A stretch of DNA of 64,000 nt, from contig CANMTP010000004.1 of the NCBI GenBank assembly GCA_947500845.1, positions 186,001-250,000 on the forward strand, written 5' to 3'. The number at the start of each line of letters is the position of its first letter. The first letter of the stretch is position 1. Shown here in pieces: positions 18,625-27,997 of the stretch. Under the pieces are notes generated by a model, which saw nothing but the letters and a program-made list of their open reading frames with translations, was not told the DNA's origin and searched no databases. The stretch comes from an uncultured Aquimarina sp. (lineage in GTDB: Bacteria > Bacteroidota > Bacteroidia > Flavobacteriales > Flavobacteriaceae). A program made the translations under genes and the position numbers.

Positions 18625-19701
18625 TCAAAATACCTCGTTAGATTCTTTTAGTTTCTCAGTATTTTCCACAAGTTGAAGTTCATCAATAATCTTTTGGATA
18701 TCGCCATCTATGATATTACCCAAATCATATAACGTAAGGCCAATTCTATGATCGGTCACACGTCCTTGCGGGTAGTTGTAGGTTCTAATTTTAGCAGAAC
18801 GGTCTCCAGATGACACCATACTTTTCCGTTTCTCAGAATCGGCAGCTTGTTTTTTAGCCAATTCTAGTTCGTATAATCTAGAACGTAACACTTTTAATGC
18901 TTTTTCAAGGTTTTTATGTGATGATTTTTGATCTTGACAACTTACAATCATTCCAGTAGGCTCGTGGTGTAGCTTTATCGCAGAATACGTCGTATTTACC
19001 GATTGTCCTCCAGGACCGGTAGAAGTGGTTCTTTCTATCCTTACCTCTGCCATATCGAGTTCTACGTCAAACTCTTCAGCTTCGGGTAAAACCATTACTG
19101 TCGCGGCACTGGTATGTACTCGACCCTGTGTTTCAGTTTGTGGTACGCGTTGTACACGATGTACACCCGCTTCAAACTTCATCGTTCCATAAGCATCTTC
19201 GCCATTAACCTCAAAGATAATTTCCTTATATCCTCCACTAGTACCCTCATTAAGATCCACTACACTTGTACTCCATCCTTTACTTTCGCAATATTTTGTG
19301 TACATTCTAAACAAATCTCCTGCAAAAATACTTGCTTCATCCCCTCCGGTACCGGCACGTATTTCTACCACGCAATTCTTAGCATCTTCAGGATCTTTAG
19401 GCACCAGCATAAATCGAATCTTTTCTTCGAGATCTGGCAGCTCTTCTTTTGCTTCTTCAAGTTGCATCTTGGCCATTTCTACCATTTCGGCATCACTCCC
19501 ATCGGCTATAATCTCTTCTGCTTCTTTTAAATTATCTGTAATCTCTATGTAACGATCCCGCTCATCCATAATGGCTCTGAGATCCTTGTACTCCTTATTA
19601 AGCTTAATGTATTTTTTTTGATCAGCAATAATATCAGGTTGGATGATCAAATCGCTCACCTCGTCAAATCGTTGCTTTACAATATTTAATTTATCAATCA
19701 T
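18625..19701 (-). CDS. prfA: Peptide chain release factor 1
   Basis: 358 residues. The GGQ motif sits in [21 protein letters not shown], with the usual RF1 codon-recognition region [23 protein letters not shown] before it. The C-terminal [17 protein letters not shown] is also typical. It releases peptides at UAA and UAG codons. The gene lies downstream of the purM-type gene on the same strand, with a 212-bp gap holding no recognisable gene. Confidence 0.97.
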   Translation of the reverse strand: MIDKLNIVKQRFDEVSDLIIQPDIIADQKKYIKLNKEYKDLRAIMDERDRYIEITDNLKEAEEIIADGSDAEMVEMAKMQLEEAKEELPDLEEKIRFMLVPKDPEDAKNCVVEIRAGTGGDEASIFAGDLFRMYTKYCESKGWSTSVVDLNEGTSGGYKEIIFEVNGEDAYGTMKFEAGVHRVQRVPQTETQGRVHTSAATVMVLPEAEEFDVELDMAEVRIERTTSTGPGGQSVNTTYSAIKLHHEPTGMIVSCQDQKSSHKNLEKALKVLRSRLYELELAKKQAADSEKRKSMVSSGDRSAKIRTYNYPQGRVTDHRIGLTLYDLGNIIDGDIQKIIDELQLVENTEKLKESNEVF

Positions 19702-19913
19702 AGTAGTATCCTTCCTAATCTGTAGAATTTACAAAAGTACGCTTTTTTGTCCAAAGCTCATACCGCTTATCCGCATTCTGCATTTCATTTTTTAGAATAA
19801 AAAGCATAAGCATAATTTTTTTGAAGCCATAACTATGTGTTAGGACAGCATAGTCGCGGATATCCAAAACTCGACTTGATTAGACGCAAATAGGTCAGAA
19901 TTATGACATAATT

Positions 19914-21095
19914 CTAATGATAGGTATAAGTCCCAAATTCACTTTTGATCGTAAGCTTTTTTTCTTTAGAGGCCTCTACTCTACCCACGATCTGTGCATC
20001 TACATCAAAACTTTTTGAAATTGTAATAATCTCATCGGCAATTTTTGGGGAAACATATAGTTCCATTCGATGACCCATATTAAAAACCTGATACATTTCT
20101 TTCCAATTTGTGCCAGAGTTTTCCTGAATTAGTTTAAATAAGGGTGGTACATCAAATAAATTATCTTTTATAATATGCAAACTATCTATAAAATGCAAAA
20201 TTTTGGTTTGTGCGCCTCCACTGCAATGCACCATTCCATGAATACTTTTACGATCATATTTGGATAAAATCTTTTTAATAATAGGGGCATAGGTTCTTGT
20301 AGGTGACAGCACCAATTTACCGGCATCTATTGGAGCGTCTTTTACTGCATCGGTAAGTTTTGTCTTACCAGAATACACAAGATCTGAAGGAACTGATGGA
20401 TCAAAACTTTCTGGATATTTTTCTACTAAAATTTTACTAAATACATCGTGACGCGCAGACGTTAAACCATTACTTCCCATTCCGCCATTGTATTCTTTTT
20501 CGTAGCTGGCTTGACCAAAAGATGCTAATCCTACTATTACATCACCCGGTTGTATGTTTGCATTATCGATGACATCTTTTCTTTTCATGCGGGCGGTCAC
20601 AGTAGAATCTACAATGATTGTGCGTACCAGATCGCCAACATCTGCAGTTTCACCCCCTGTTGAATGAATTTGAACTCCAAAAGATTTTAATTCTTCAAGT
20701 AATTCTTCGGTACCATTTATGATCGCCGAAATAACTTCGCCAGGGATCAGATTTTTATTTCTCCCGATGGTTGAAGACAACATTATGTTATCTGTAGCCC
20801 CAACGCACAATAAATCATCAATATTCATGATCAAGGCATCTTGTGCGATTCCTTTCCATACAGAAATATCTCCTGTTTCTTTCCAGTACATATATGCCAA
20901 AGAAGATTTTGTTCCTGCACCATCGGCGTGCATAATGAGACAATACTTTTCATCATTAGTAAGGTAGTCAGGAACAATTTTGCAAAACGCTTTCGGAAAA
21001 AGCCCTTTATCTATATTCTTTATTGCGCTATGCACATCCTCTTTGGATGCAGAAACCCCACGTTGCGCATAGCGTTTACTTACTTCTTGACTCAT
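19914..21095 (-). CDS. purM: Phosphoribosylformylglycinamidine cyclo-ligase (PurM-type AIR synthase)
   Basis: 393 residues, PurM superfamily. Recognised by the ATP-binding and signature segments: CLIMHADGAGTKSSLAYMYW, DALIMNIDDLLCVGA, the glycine-rich STGGETADVGDLVRTIIVDSTVTARM, and SARHDVFSK. It is somewhat longer than the enterobacterial enzyme (about 345) and belongs to the divergent Bacteroidota branch, often labelled AIR synthase-related protein. It converts FGAM to AIR in purine synthesis. The start ATG is at 21093-21095. Confidence 0.85.
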   Translation of the reverse strand: MSQEVSKRYAQRGVSASKEDVHSAIKNIDKGLFPKAFCKIVPDYLTNDEKYCLIMHADGAGTKSSLAYMYWKETGDISVWKGIAQDALIMNIDDLLCVGATDNIMLSSTIGRNKNLIPGEVISAIINGTEELLEELKSFGVQIHSTGGETADVGDLVRTIIVDSTVTARMKRKDVIDNANIQPGDVIVGLASFGQASYEKEYNGGMGSNGLTSARHDVFSKILVEKYPESFDPSVPSDLVYSGKTKLTDAVKDAPIDAGKLVLSPTRTYAPIIKKILSKYDRKSIHGMVHCSGGAQTKILHFIDSLHIIKDNLFDVPPLFKLIQENSGTNWKEMYQVFNMGHRMELYVSPKIADEIITISKSFDVDAQIVGRVEASKEKKLTIKSEFGTYTYH

Positions 21096-21164
21096 TGTAA
21101 ATGGAAATTAAAGTGCAAAGATAGTTGAAATTCAGAATTTCGAATTCAGAATTTCAAATTATTC

Positions 21165-22655
21165 TTACTCCCAGTCGGGCATCATAGCATTCTCTAGCAA
21201 TCCTACTCTCTCTTGTAAATCGGAAAGCAAAACTGTTTGAATGTTTCTGGGTGAAATTTCATCATTAGAAGTATTTACATAAATAATACTTGCCTCATTA
21301 GGAGCAAAACGTACGTCTAAATCATTGGTTCCTGATGGTTTATTCACCGAGATATCTACAGTAGGATCTCCACTAAAATTATGAATAAACATGCGAGAAT
21401 CTAACCTGCGGTATGTAGTATTCTCGGATCCCGAAACATCTCGAGTATATAATAATTGAGAGCCATCTACAGATAAGTTAATACCCCCTGCAGCACCAGC
21501 TACTCCAGATAAGATAGTATTTTGAACAACGCCCGAGGTATTGATTGTGAATATTTCTACAGAGTATCCATCTAGATCATTTGTTTTTATGGCAATGATT
21601 CCGGTATTCTCGTTCTTATCTACTTCGGTGATCAGATTGCCATTGGTAGTTTGATATACCAGACTTAAACCGCTTCCGGTCGTATTTATTGAATATAATT
21701 TATCCTGATTAGGAAATAATAATTTAGATCCGTTAGCATCCCAAGAAAAATCAACTTCTTCTAAATTAAATCCAGACACTCCAACCTGAGAAGTAACTTG
21801 CCTAACATCTGATCCATCTTCGTTCATCATAAATAAATGCGTTTGCGAACCGACCGATTGTAAAAATGCAATCTTTCCTGTGGTTGGATTTCTCCTTGGT
21901 CTAAAACTATTTTTTGAAATAGAAGTTAGGGCTATCTCTGTCCCTCCACTCTCGTCTGCAGAATAAATGACACTATTCCCCTCTACTAATCGGGTAAAAA
22001 CAATTCTATTATTAGGAGGGTTAGTTGTTGTAAATGCAAAAGTTGTACTATTAACCGGATCATTAATCTCATCGTTTGAACTTACTTGCCAAAAATATTT
22101 TGTTCTATATGAAAGACCAGTAATCGTAAAGGTTGTATCGGCTATGTTCTCAAATACTTCTACCGTAGCATTATCCTCATTTCTTAAACTAACCGTAAAT
22201 AAAAGTGTATCGTCATCGGGATCATCTGCGCTCCAAACCAATTGCAAATCTACCGGAAGGTCTTCTGTATTATCTGCTGGTGAAATAAGAGTGGCCGCAT
22301 CTGGAGGTCGATTACCAGCACTTTCTATATCCATTTCAAAAACTACTGCTAATTCGATATCTGCAATAATGGTAATACCTTCAAAAACCGCCAGTAGTCC
22401 TTCTTTTTGTGCAGATAATGAATAATCACCAGCGGGTACATTTTCTAAGAGATAAAACCCTTCGGCATTCGTAAAAACTGTACTAGATCCTGGATTGGTC
22501 GATATTTTTACGTTTTCTAAAGGCTCATTAGTCCCCACCTTCACTACTCTTCCTTTTACAGACCCCAAACCTTCTAAATCAATTGTATCCTCACTACAAG
22601 AAATAGTAACTAACACTGTTAAAACACTTACTACTTTAATGATAAATCCTTTCAT
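21165..22655 (-). CDS. Lipoprotein with carboxypeptidase-regulatory, Fn3-like and TolB-like propeller domains
   Basis: 496 residues. The lipobox ISC ends at about residue 20. Residues about 30-105 form a carboxypeptidase-regulatory-like fold (GSVKGRVVKVGTNEPLENVKIST, GFYLLENVPAGDYSLSA). Residues 115-215 are fibronectin III-like (PADNTEDLPVDLQLVWSADDPDDDTLLFTVSL). The rest has TolB-like propeller blades (GKIAFLQSV, THLFMMNEDGSDVRQVT, SKLLFPNQDKLYSINTTG). No catalytic site is visible, so a binding or scaffold role is likely. It lies 188 bp downstream of csgG on the same strand, so it may be read with the curli operon, but this is not proven. Confidence 0.8.
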   Translation of the reverse strand: MKGFIIKVVSVLTVLVTISCSEDTIDLEGLGSVKGRVVKVGTNEPLENVKISTNPGSSTVFTNAEGFYLLENVPAGDYSLSAQKEGLLAVFEGITIIADIELAVVFEMDIESAGNRPPDAATLISPADNTEDLPVDLQLVWSADDPDDDTLLFTVSLRNEDNATVEVFENIADTTFTITGLSYRTKYFWQVSSNDEINDPVNSTTFAFTTTNPPNNRIVFTRLVEGNSVIYSADESGGTEIALTSISKNSFRPRRNPTTGKIAFLQSVGSQTHLFMMNEDGSDVRQVTSQVGVSGFNLEEVDFSWDANGSKLLFPNQDKLYSINTTGSGLSLVYQTTNGNLITEVDKNENTGIIAIKTNDLDGYSVEIFTINTSGVVQNTILSGVAGAAGGINLSVDGSQLLYTRDVSGSENTTYRRLDSRMFIHNFSGDPTVDISVNKPSGTNDLDVRFAPNEASIIYVNTSNDEISPRNIQTVLLSDLQERVGLLENAMMPDWE

Positions 22656-22843
22656 TTATTTATGCGTATTTTTTTAAAGTCATACTTCGACATAGCTCTA
22701 TACAAGAATTGAATTTGCCTAAAACAATTTTGGTCAGATCCACTTCATTGCGGCTTATCTGCCACGTTTTAATTTTAGTTTCCGCTTTATAAACGGAATA
22801 AATTTGATTATACCCAAATATCTTAGGCTATTCTAATTCTATA

Positions 22844-24319
22844 TTACCCTCTTGGTTTTAAATTTTCTTTTCTAATTTTTCGATTTCTCTCCCTAAGTTC
22901 TTTAAGCTTTACATCGTCCTCCTTCTTTTTCTTTCTTTCTTTTTTGTTCATTTTAATTGGATTGTCGAAATACCAATTAAGTCCAAAAGAAAAATTAAAA
23001 TACTGGTCATCTCTCTTTCCTTGCGATATGTTATCTAATTTATCGCCTAAAATGACATTGTGAGTAGCATTAATTGATAGTCCGATATTATTAGAAACCA
23101 AATATTCCAGTCCTCCGCCATACTGAAATTTAAAAAATGTTCTATCAAAATCATCGGTATTTACATTTCCCATTCCACCAAAAAAGAATGGTGACAATTT
23201 TTCAAAAGGTAAAAGTGTTACTTCTGCATTGAGATCAATAGCATTAAACCCCTCTGAAAATGCATTTTGATTAGTAAGCTCAAATTTATTAATGCTGGCA
23301 TTAACATTTAGAAAAGGATTAAAATAATATCTAGCTCCTGCTCTTACAGAATATGATAATTCAGGACTATTGTAATCTCCATTAATTAATGCTGTTCCTC
23401 CTTTGATAAAAATAGATTTTTTACCTCTTCTTTCCTTAAAATAGCGTTCGTATAATGCCGTATTATGAGCTTCGTCTTGTTCTGCCTTATAATTTGTAAT
23501 TATGTCATTTACAGTTTGCGTATCTGAATTTGCTGTCCATAATTTATCTTCGATCCCTTCTATAATTAAAGATTCTACTGCCTTCTCTATAGCTTCTGAT
23601 ACTGCCATTTGAGTGGGTTCATTCTTTGTAAATCCAGTTTCAGCCTCGAGTAACCTCCTGAAAGTAACATATCTAAAGAAATTGGCATCAAGTGCTTGTG
23701 ATAGTATAGTTTTAGACACATAAACAGTCTTTAGAATCTTACCACTTGAGGTTGATACGGCTCTTAAATAAACCGTAATTCTGTCTTGCCTATATTGAGT
23801 TGATGCTCCTACTCCAAAGTATCTTGCGCCTAAACCTCCTGTAATTATATTCGTGTCATAAGATACAATCCCTCCTTCAAGAATAATTCCTGCATATAGC
23901 AAAGGTGGTAATTGTGGTTCATCAGGGTTTTTATTTTTTCTATATTCTTTTCTGGTGGAACGGATAATGTTACGTTCATTAAGCAGGTTGCTCAAATTTT
24001 CTCTTTCGATTGGCACAAACCATTTTGAGTCTTCTAAGGCTTTAATCAGGATTGTTGTAGCCCCTTGGGTAACTGCCGTGCTAAACGTGCTACCGGTTTC
24101 TGTGGGTTTATATTGGCCTGTTTGATCTCGAAATTTATACACTCCTACCACCACTGGCTCTATCGGCTTTGGAAAATCTCTCAAGGTTTTGGTAACTTTT
24201 GTACTCTCGCCCATTCTTGCATTTTCTACAACAATTGGCTGATTGAAGTATGCTCCACATCCTGATAATAAAAGTGCGCAAGAAATTATTGCAATTACTT
24301 TATAAAATTTATAGTGCAT
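22844..24319 (-). CDS. csgG: CsgG curli secretion channel with C-terminal beta-barrel extension
   Basis: 491 residues, against 277 in E. coli. The lipobox LLSGC places the lipid anchor at C21. Residues about 50-285 align closely with E. coli CsgG: VVVGVYKFRDQTGQYKP, STFSTAVTQGAT, DSKWFVPIEREN, NLLNERNIIR, GGLGARYFGVGASTQY and SKTILSQAL. F79 occupies the place of the constriction Phe. Residues about 300-450 form a separate set of amphipathic strands (SIFIKGGTALI, YSVRAGARYYF, FQYGGGLEYLV, FNFSFGLNWYF), an OmpA/OmpW-like barrel not present in the enterobacterial protein. The C-terminal tail is very Lys/Arg-rich. It should form the outer-membrane pore for curlin export. It follows csgF after 6 bp. 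Confidence 0.93.
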   Translation of the reverse strand: MHYKFYKVIAIISCALLLSGCGAYFNQPIVVENARMGESTKVTKTLRDFPKPIEPVVVGVYKFRDQTGQYKPTETGSTFSTAVTQGATTILIKALEDSKWFVPIERENLSNLLNERNIIRSTRKEYRKNKNPDEPQLPPLLYAGIILEGGIVSYDTNIITGGLGARYFGVGASTQYRQDRITVYLRAVSTSSGKILKTVYVSKTILSQALDANFFRYVTFRRLLEAETGFTKNEPTQMAVSEAIEKAVESLIIEGIEDKLWTANSDTQTVNDIITNYKAEQDEAHNTALYERYFKERRGKKSIFIKGGTALINGDYNSPELSYSVRAGARYYFNPFLNVNASINKFELTNQNAFSEGFNAIDLNAEVTLLPFEKLSPFFFGGMGNVNTDDFDRTFFKFQYGGGLEYLVSNNIGLSINATHNVILGDKLDNISQGKRDDQYFNFSFGLNWYFDNPIKMNKKERKKKKEDDVKLKELRERNRKIRKENLKPRG

Positions 24320-24325
24320 TAAAAA

Positions 24326-24733
24326 TTAATTAGGAATTATTACTTGGGATTGATCTCCTGTACTTGTATCCAAAATATTGATGACCAAGCCTTCTCCCGA
24401 GGGAAAGATTTCTATAAATAAAGTACCAAAACTAAAAGTTCCTTCGGTAAGACCATCTTGTCCAAATTGTTCATTAAATAAGGATCTTGATATCTGATTA
24501 AGTAATTGATTATTGAGGTTTTCAGTGAACCTCTCCAAATCAGATTGCTGGTTTCTGCCAGCATCTTCATCATCTGTAAAGGTATTCTGAGCTTCTGCAG
24601 AACTCAAAAGCCACTGATAGTTAAAAGTATCACCTCCAAACGCTGGGTTTACCGGTCGGTATACTAAATCTTGCCCGAAAGAAAAGGTACAGATCGAGAA
24701 GGTGAAAAATAGTGGTATAAGTATAGATTTCAT
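24326..24733 (-). CDS. csgF: CsgF curli assembly factor
   Basis: 135 residues with a signal peptide ending about residue 20. The conserved N-terminal CsgF segment follows at once: LVYRPVNPAFGGDTFNYQWLL, where NPAFGG (29-34) is the part that inserts into the CsgG pore in E. coli. The C-terminal strands SFGTLFIEIF and LVINILD also match. CsgF couples secretion to nucleation at the cell surface. It lies 11 bp after csgE and 6 bp before csgG. Confidence 0.92.
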   Translation of the reverse strand: MKSILIPLFFTFSICTFSFGQDLVYRPVNPAFGGDTFNYQWLLSSAEAQNTFTDDEDAGRNQQSDLERFTENLNNQLLNQISRSLFNEQFGQDGLTEGTFSFGTLFIEIFPSGEGLVINILDTSTGDQSQVIIPN

Positions 24734-24744
24734 TCTTATTATTC

Positions 24745-25473
24745 TTAATATTGGAAAATATCGTTTTTCTGCTTTTTAAGATCCTTAAAATATTTAAACA
24801 CTTTCCTAACTGCAATTTTCGACATTTGTTCTAAATATTCCAAATCGGGTTTGCTAATAAATTGATGAATAACATTGTCTTCTATCTTGACTTGAAGTAT
24901 AGTGGTGCGTCCAAAACTTAATGTCTCATATACACCAACTATTTTGTTACCATTTATTTGATTAAGAGAATAAGAATTATAAAAAAACTCATAAAAGTCT
25001 CTGCCAGGTTTTGTTTTTGTTTCTTCTATAACAATACCTTTCAACTCTACACCATCGTCAGATGTATCTTCTGCCTCAACTTTTTCTGCTTCTCTGTGTA
25101 CTTCTTCGTTAAATGCAAAACGGTCTTTTGCTATTATTTTTTCGTCCTCGTAAATAAGTAAGAGTACCACAATTTTGTTGGGATCGTTGCTACTCATAGT
25201 CCCGCTGGAAAGCTCTTTGGTTTCATTTGCCTCTAGAGTAAACCTTTCTTCTTGACTATTTTTTGAAATATTACTTTGAGCATCTGTTCTGAAAACGGTT
25301 AGTATATACCTTAAACTCTTATAGACTTCTGTAGTATTGGTAGCAGTGGCAACCGCAGTAATGGTTTCATCTACTTTTTCTGCTTTAATCTTTGCTATTA
25401 CCTCAGTATTTGTGTGCTGGGCAATTGAAACCTGAAAAACCAATAAGAGAAGTATTAAAAGTTTCGGTTTCAT
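24745..25473 (-). CDS. csgE: CsgE curli chaperone with an added N-terminal Ig-like domain
   Basis: 242 residues; E. coli CsgE is 129. A signal peptide ends at SIAQ (about 19). Residues 143-230 are the CsgE domain: VELKGIVIEETKTKPGRDFYEFFY, GRTTILQVKIEDNVIHQFISKP, then a C-terminal helix. Residues about 21-125 are an extra beta-sandwich (AKIKAEKVDETITAVATATN, RYILTVFRTD, ERFTLEANETKELSS, KIVVLLLIYEDEKIIA) that resembles CsgC/CsgH-type inhibitors of curlin polymerisation. That second assignment is inference from strand pattern only. CsgE caps the CsgG channel and guides curlin. Confidence 0.85.
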   Translation of the reverse strand: MKPKLLILLLLVFQVSIAQHTNTEVIAKIKAEKVDETITAVATATNTTEVYKSLRYILTVFRTDAQSNISKNSQEERFTLEANETKELSSGTMSSNDPNKIVVLLLIYEDEKIIAKDRFAFNEEVHREAEKVEAEDTSDDGVELKGIVIEETKTKPGRDFYEFFYNSYSLNQINGNKIVGVYETLSFGRTTILQVKIEDNVIHQFISKPDLEYLEQMSKIAVRKVFKYFKDLKKQKNDIFQY

Positions 25474-25550
25474 TAGTCCATTATATATTTTTCAATTGTA
25501 AGATAGTTTTAATAGTATCGAAGCACTATTGAATATTTTTCTTTAAAATA

Positions 25551-26060
25551 TTAAAAACTCCTAACAATTATAGTTCGAGCTTCTCCTGTCATTTTAAATT
25601 TTAAATTTTTTGAAAGCTCATTAGTTCCAAAACGTTCAAAAATCAAATTATCTCCTTCTTGAATTAGCTCTAAACTAGTAGATGCATTTGGATTGAAAGA
25701 AAAATCGTATACGATATTATTATTACCTGTTTGAGTGATTAATTTTTCAATCTCTCTTGCTGATTCTTCTATTTCCACTTTATTTTCATTTCCATTCTGA
25801 AAAATATTAATATCTGATGACTCTGCTACGATGTTAGATATAACAGAATTATTAGCTCCTATTTGTTGGATAAAAACTGTATTTGTTCCCGTGACGATAG
25901 GCGAAAAATCTTGTCTTCCCAGAAACTCAATATTGTTTATTTGTGACAGTGTGATAAATTTATCCTGATCTGTAACTAAGATCTCATTTTCCTTATTCAC
26001 ATCCTGGGCAAATGATATTGTGGTACAGAATATTAAAAATGTGAAAGCCCTCATGTACAT
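25551..26060 (-). CDS. csgB: CsgB-like curlin minor subunit / nucleator
   Basis: 169 residues with a signal peptide ending at SFAQ. Curlin-type spacing of Gln and Asn is present in residues about 60-120 (FIQQIGANNSVISNI, INIFQNGNENKVEI, LITQTGNNNIVYD), though repeats are fewer and more degenerate than in the neighbouring large curlin. The C terminus (EARTIIVRSF) is charged, as in E. coli CsgB, whose last repeat anchors to the cell. This suggests a nucleator. ATG at 26060 or at 26054 (two residues later) are both possible starts. Confidence 0.75.
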   Translation of the reverse strand: MYMRAFTFLIFCTTISFAQDVNKENEILVTDQDKFITLSQINNIEFLGRQDFSPIVTGTNTVFIQQIGANNSVISNIVAESSDINIFQNGNENKVEIEESAREIEKLITQTGNNNIVYDFSFNPNASTSLELIQEGDNLIFERFGTNELSKNLKFKMTGEARTIIVRSF

Positions 26061-26169
26061 ATTGGTATCCTTTTTTCAATTCTAAAAAAATCAAGAATAG
26101 AGTCATGCCCTTATTTTTAATATAAGCATAACTCTATTCAATATATAAAATTTTAATCAATCTTTGCGA

Positions 26170-27666
26170 TTAAAATCCATTTTGATTTACTACCGCAGAG
26201 TTATTAGTTCCTGCTTGAATTATAGTACTAGTATTAAGATCTCCTAACTGAGTAACAAAAGTACTATTATTAACGCCAGTTTGAATATCCTGTGCGAAGT
26301 TACCATTTCCAAATTGGAAGATATCACTTGTATTTGTTGTTCCTAGTTGATCAGAAACTGCGATATTCTCATCTCCAAATTGAAATTGAAGTACTAGATT
26401 ACTCTCTCCATCTTGTACAGATTCAGCAATATTACCATTTCCAAACTGAAATTGATCTGCAACATTTTCTCCTCCAAAAGTAAGAAGGTTTTGCGTCGCA
26501 ACTGCGGCATTTCCAATTCCTGTTTGTTCTTGAATGATCGTATTATTATCCTCTTCATGTCTTGCAAAAGCGTCATTGCCTTCACCAGTTTGAGTTTGCT
26601 CTATAAGACCTCCTCTGGAAGTAAAGAAAAATCCTCCTTGTACCGCTTCTGCATTATTACCCATACCGGATTGTGTTTGAACCGCAATATTATCTGTTCC
26701 CGACTGTGTTACATCAGCGAAGTTTTCATCACCACTCTGAAACTGGTCTGAAACATTATTGCTTCCATTTTGAGATGCGATAGCAGTATTCCCGTTACCT
26801 AATTGAATTTGGATTGCGAAGTTATCCCCTCCAAAAGATCCTAGGTTTTGTGCAGCACTTGCACGGTTTGCATCTCCTAATTGCCCTTGAAGTATCGTGT
26901 TATTATCTTCTTCATGATTTGCAAACGCATCATTTTCATTTCCAATTTGTATTTGCTGCACTTCTCCACCTCGAGAGTCAAAAAAACTGCTTCCCTGTAA
27001 AGAAGTTGCCGTGTTTCCTCCTCCTTGTTGATCCTGGATTAAAACGTTATTAGTCCCCCACTGCTCTGCTGTTGCAAGATTGGCATCACCCACTTGTATT
27101 TGCTGAGCTTCATTAAAATCTCCGATTTGAGCAATAGAAGAAGTATTGAAAGCCCCTTCTTGACTACTGTCACTGAAATTAAAAATCCCTTCCTGTAAAG
27201 CAGTAGCAGAGTTTTCATCCCCAACTTGCGCCTGGAATGCTGTGTTTAGAATACCTTCTTGAGAAATTGTTGCTGTGTTCCCATTTCCCTCTTGAAGTTG
27301 ATCAGCCAAATTTCCCCCTCCAGAAAAAGCTAAATTCTGAGTTGCTGTAGCTGAGTTTCCATCGCCAACCTGCATCTGATAAATTTGATTTAAGTCCTCC
27401 TCATGTTGAGCAGTAGCAGTATTTTTGTTTCCGATTTGGGTTTGTTCTACAACACCATTTCTAGAAGCAAATAAAGTACTCCCCTGATTTGCTGTTGCCG
27501 TATTGGCCATCCCCTCTTGTACTGTTGTAGAAGAATTTGTATCACCTACTTGGATGATATCAGCAACGTTATCCTCCCCCGTTTGAGTAACATTACTTGT
27601 GTTCGATTGTGCAAACATCACTGTAGCACTTAATAAAGTTGCTAGACTAAGAATTACTTTTTTCAT
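26170..27666 (-). CDS. csgA: Large curlin (CsgA-like) amyloid subunit
   Basis: 498 residues, more than three times E. coli CsgA. A signal peptide ends at VMFAQ (residue 20). From there to the C terminus the sequence is an almost unbroken series of curlin repeats of the form QxGxxNxAxxxQ, about 22 residues each. Three longer modules of about 70 residues are superimposed (near 60-130, 222-293 and 341-412), each with SRxG, then HEED, then QNL and FGG or SGG. The protein is acidic and poor in Lys/Arg. It is first in a five-gene operon with csgB, csgE, csgF and csgG, and should form extracellular amyloid fibres. Confidence 0.92.
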   Translation of the reverse strand: MKKVILSLATLLSATVMFAQSNTSNVTQTGEDNVADIIQVGDTNSSTTVQEGMANTATANQGSTLFASRNGVVEQTQIGNKNTATAQHEEDLNQIYQMQVGDGNSATATQNLAFSGGGNLADQLQEGNGNTATISQEGILNTAFQAQVGDENSATALQEGIFNFSDSSQEGAFNTSSIAQIGDFNEAQQIQVGDANLATAEQWGTNNVLIQDQQGGGNTATSLQGSSFFDSRGGEVQQIQIGNENDAFANHEEDNNTILQGQLGDANRASAAQNLGSFGGDNFAIQIQLGNGNTAIASQNGSNNVSDQFQSGDENFADVTQSGTDNIAVQTQSGMGNNAEAVQGGFFFTSRGGLIEQTQTGEGNDAFARHEEDNNTIIQEQTGIGNAAVATQNLLTFGGENVADQFQFGNGNIAESVQDGESNLVLQFQFGDENIAVSDQLGTTNTSDIFQFGNGNFAQDIQTGVNNSTFVTQLGDLNTSTIIQAGTNNSAVVNQNGF

Positions 27667-27799
27667 ACGTAATATAAATTAAAATGATTAATGAGTTTAC
27701 TAATTTAAAATCTGCATAAGCCCTTTATAAAGAACTAGAAGAATCTAATCTTTATAATCTGAATAAGTAAAAAATTTTGTTTGGGGGACTCTAAGGGGT

Positions 27800-27827
27800 A
27801 ATGTCGAAAAAGTTACTTTTGGACATT
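27800..27827. promoter_or_regulatory. Candidate operator of the curli operon (28-bp dyad)
   Basis: Half-sites AATGTCGAAAA (27800-27810) and TTTTGGACATT (27817-27827) are inverted copies with one mismatch and a 6-bp spacer. They lie about 135 bp before csgA and just downstream of a candidate -7 box. Confidence 0.5.
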
Positions 27828-27829
27828 GA

Positions 27830-27837
27830 CAAATTTA
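27830..27837 (-). promoter_or_regulatory. Candidate -7 box for the curli operon
   Basis: TAAATTTG on the minus strand. No good -33 TTG is seen at the right distance, so it could depend on an activator. Confidence 0.4.
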
Positions 27838-27890
27838 TGAAAATATTAAGGCTATTTTTACGAATTTTTTAACTATTCGATGAAATACAT

Positions 27891-27927
27891 AAAAAAAAAG
27901 TCATAAAAAGAGATTTCTATGACTTTT
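27891..27927 (-). terminator. Terminator of the GSIII gene
   Basis: 10-bp stem AAAAGTCATA/TATGACTTTT (27896-27905 and 27918-27927). Read leftward it is followed by a run of nine T. Confidence 0.85.
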
Positions 27928-27997
27928 AAAAGGTTTGCGAAAAACGGGTTTTAGATAAAAAACCCTTAACCAAAATACAACGTAAGTTAATTCTTAC

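Noticed and set aside
19114..19552. Plus-strand frames opposite prfA
   Set aside because: They are the complement of a strongly conserved gene and show no domain or start signal of their own.
21128..21160. Short AT-rich repeats (GAATTCAGAATTTC-like) upstream of purM
   Set aside because: Two low-complexity copies of a 14-bp unit with no clear regulatory geometry; likely chance or slippage.
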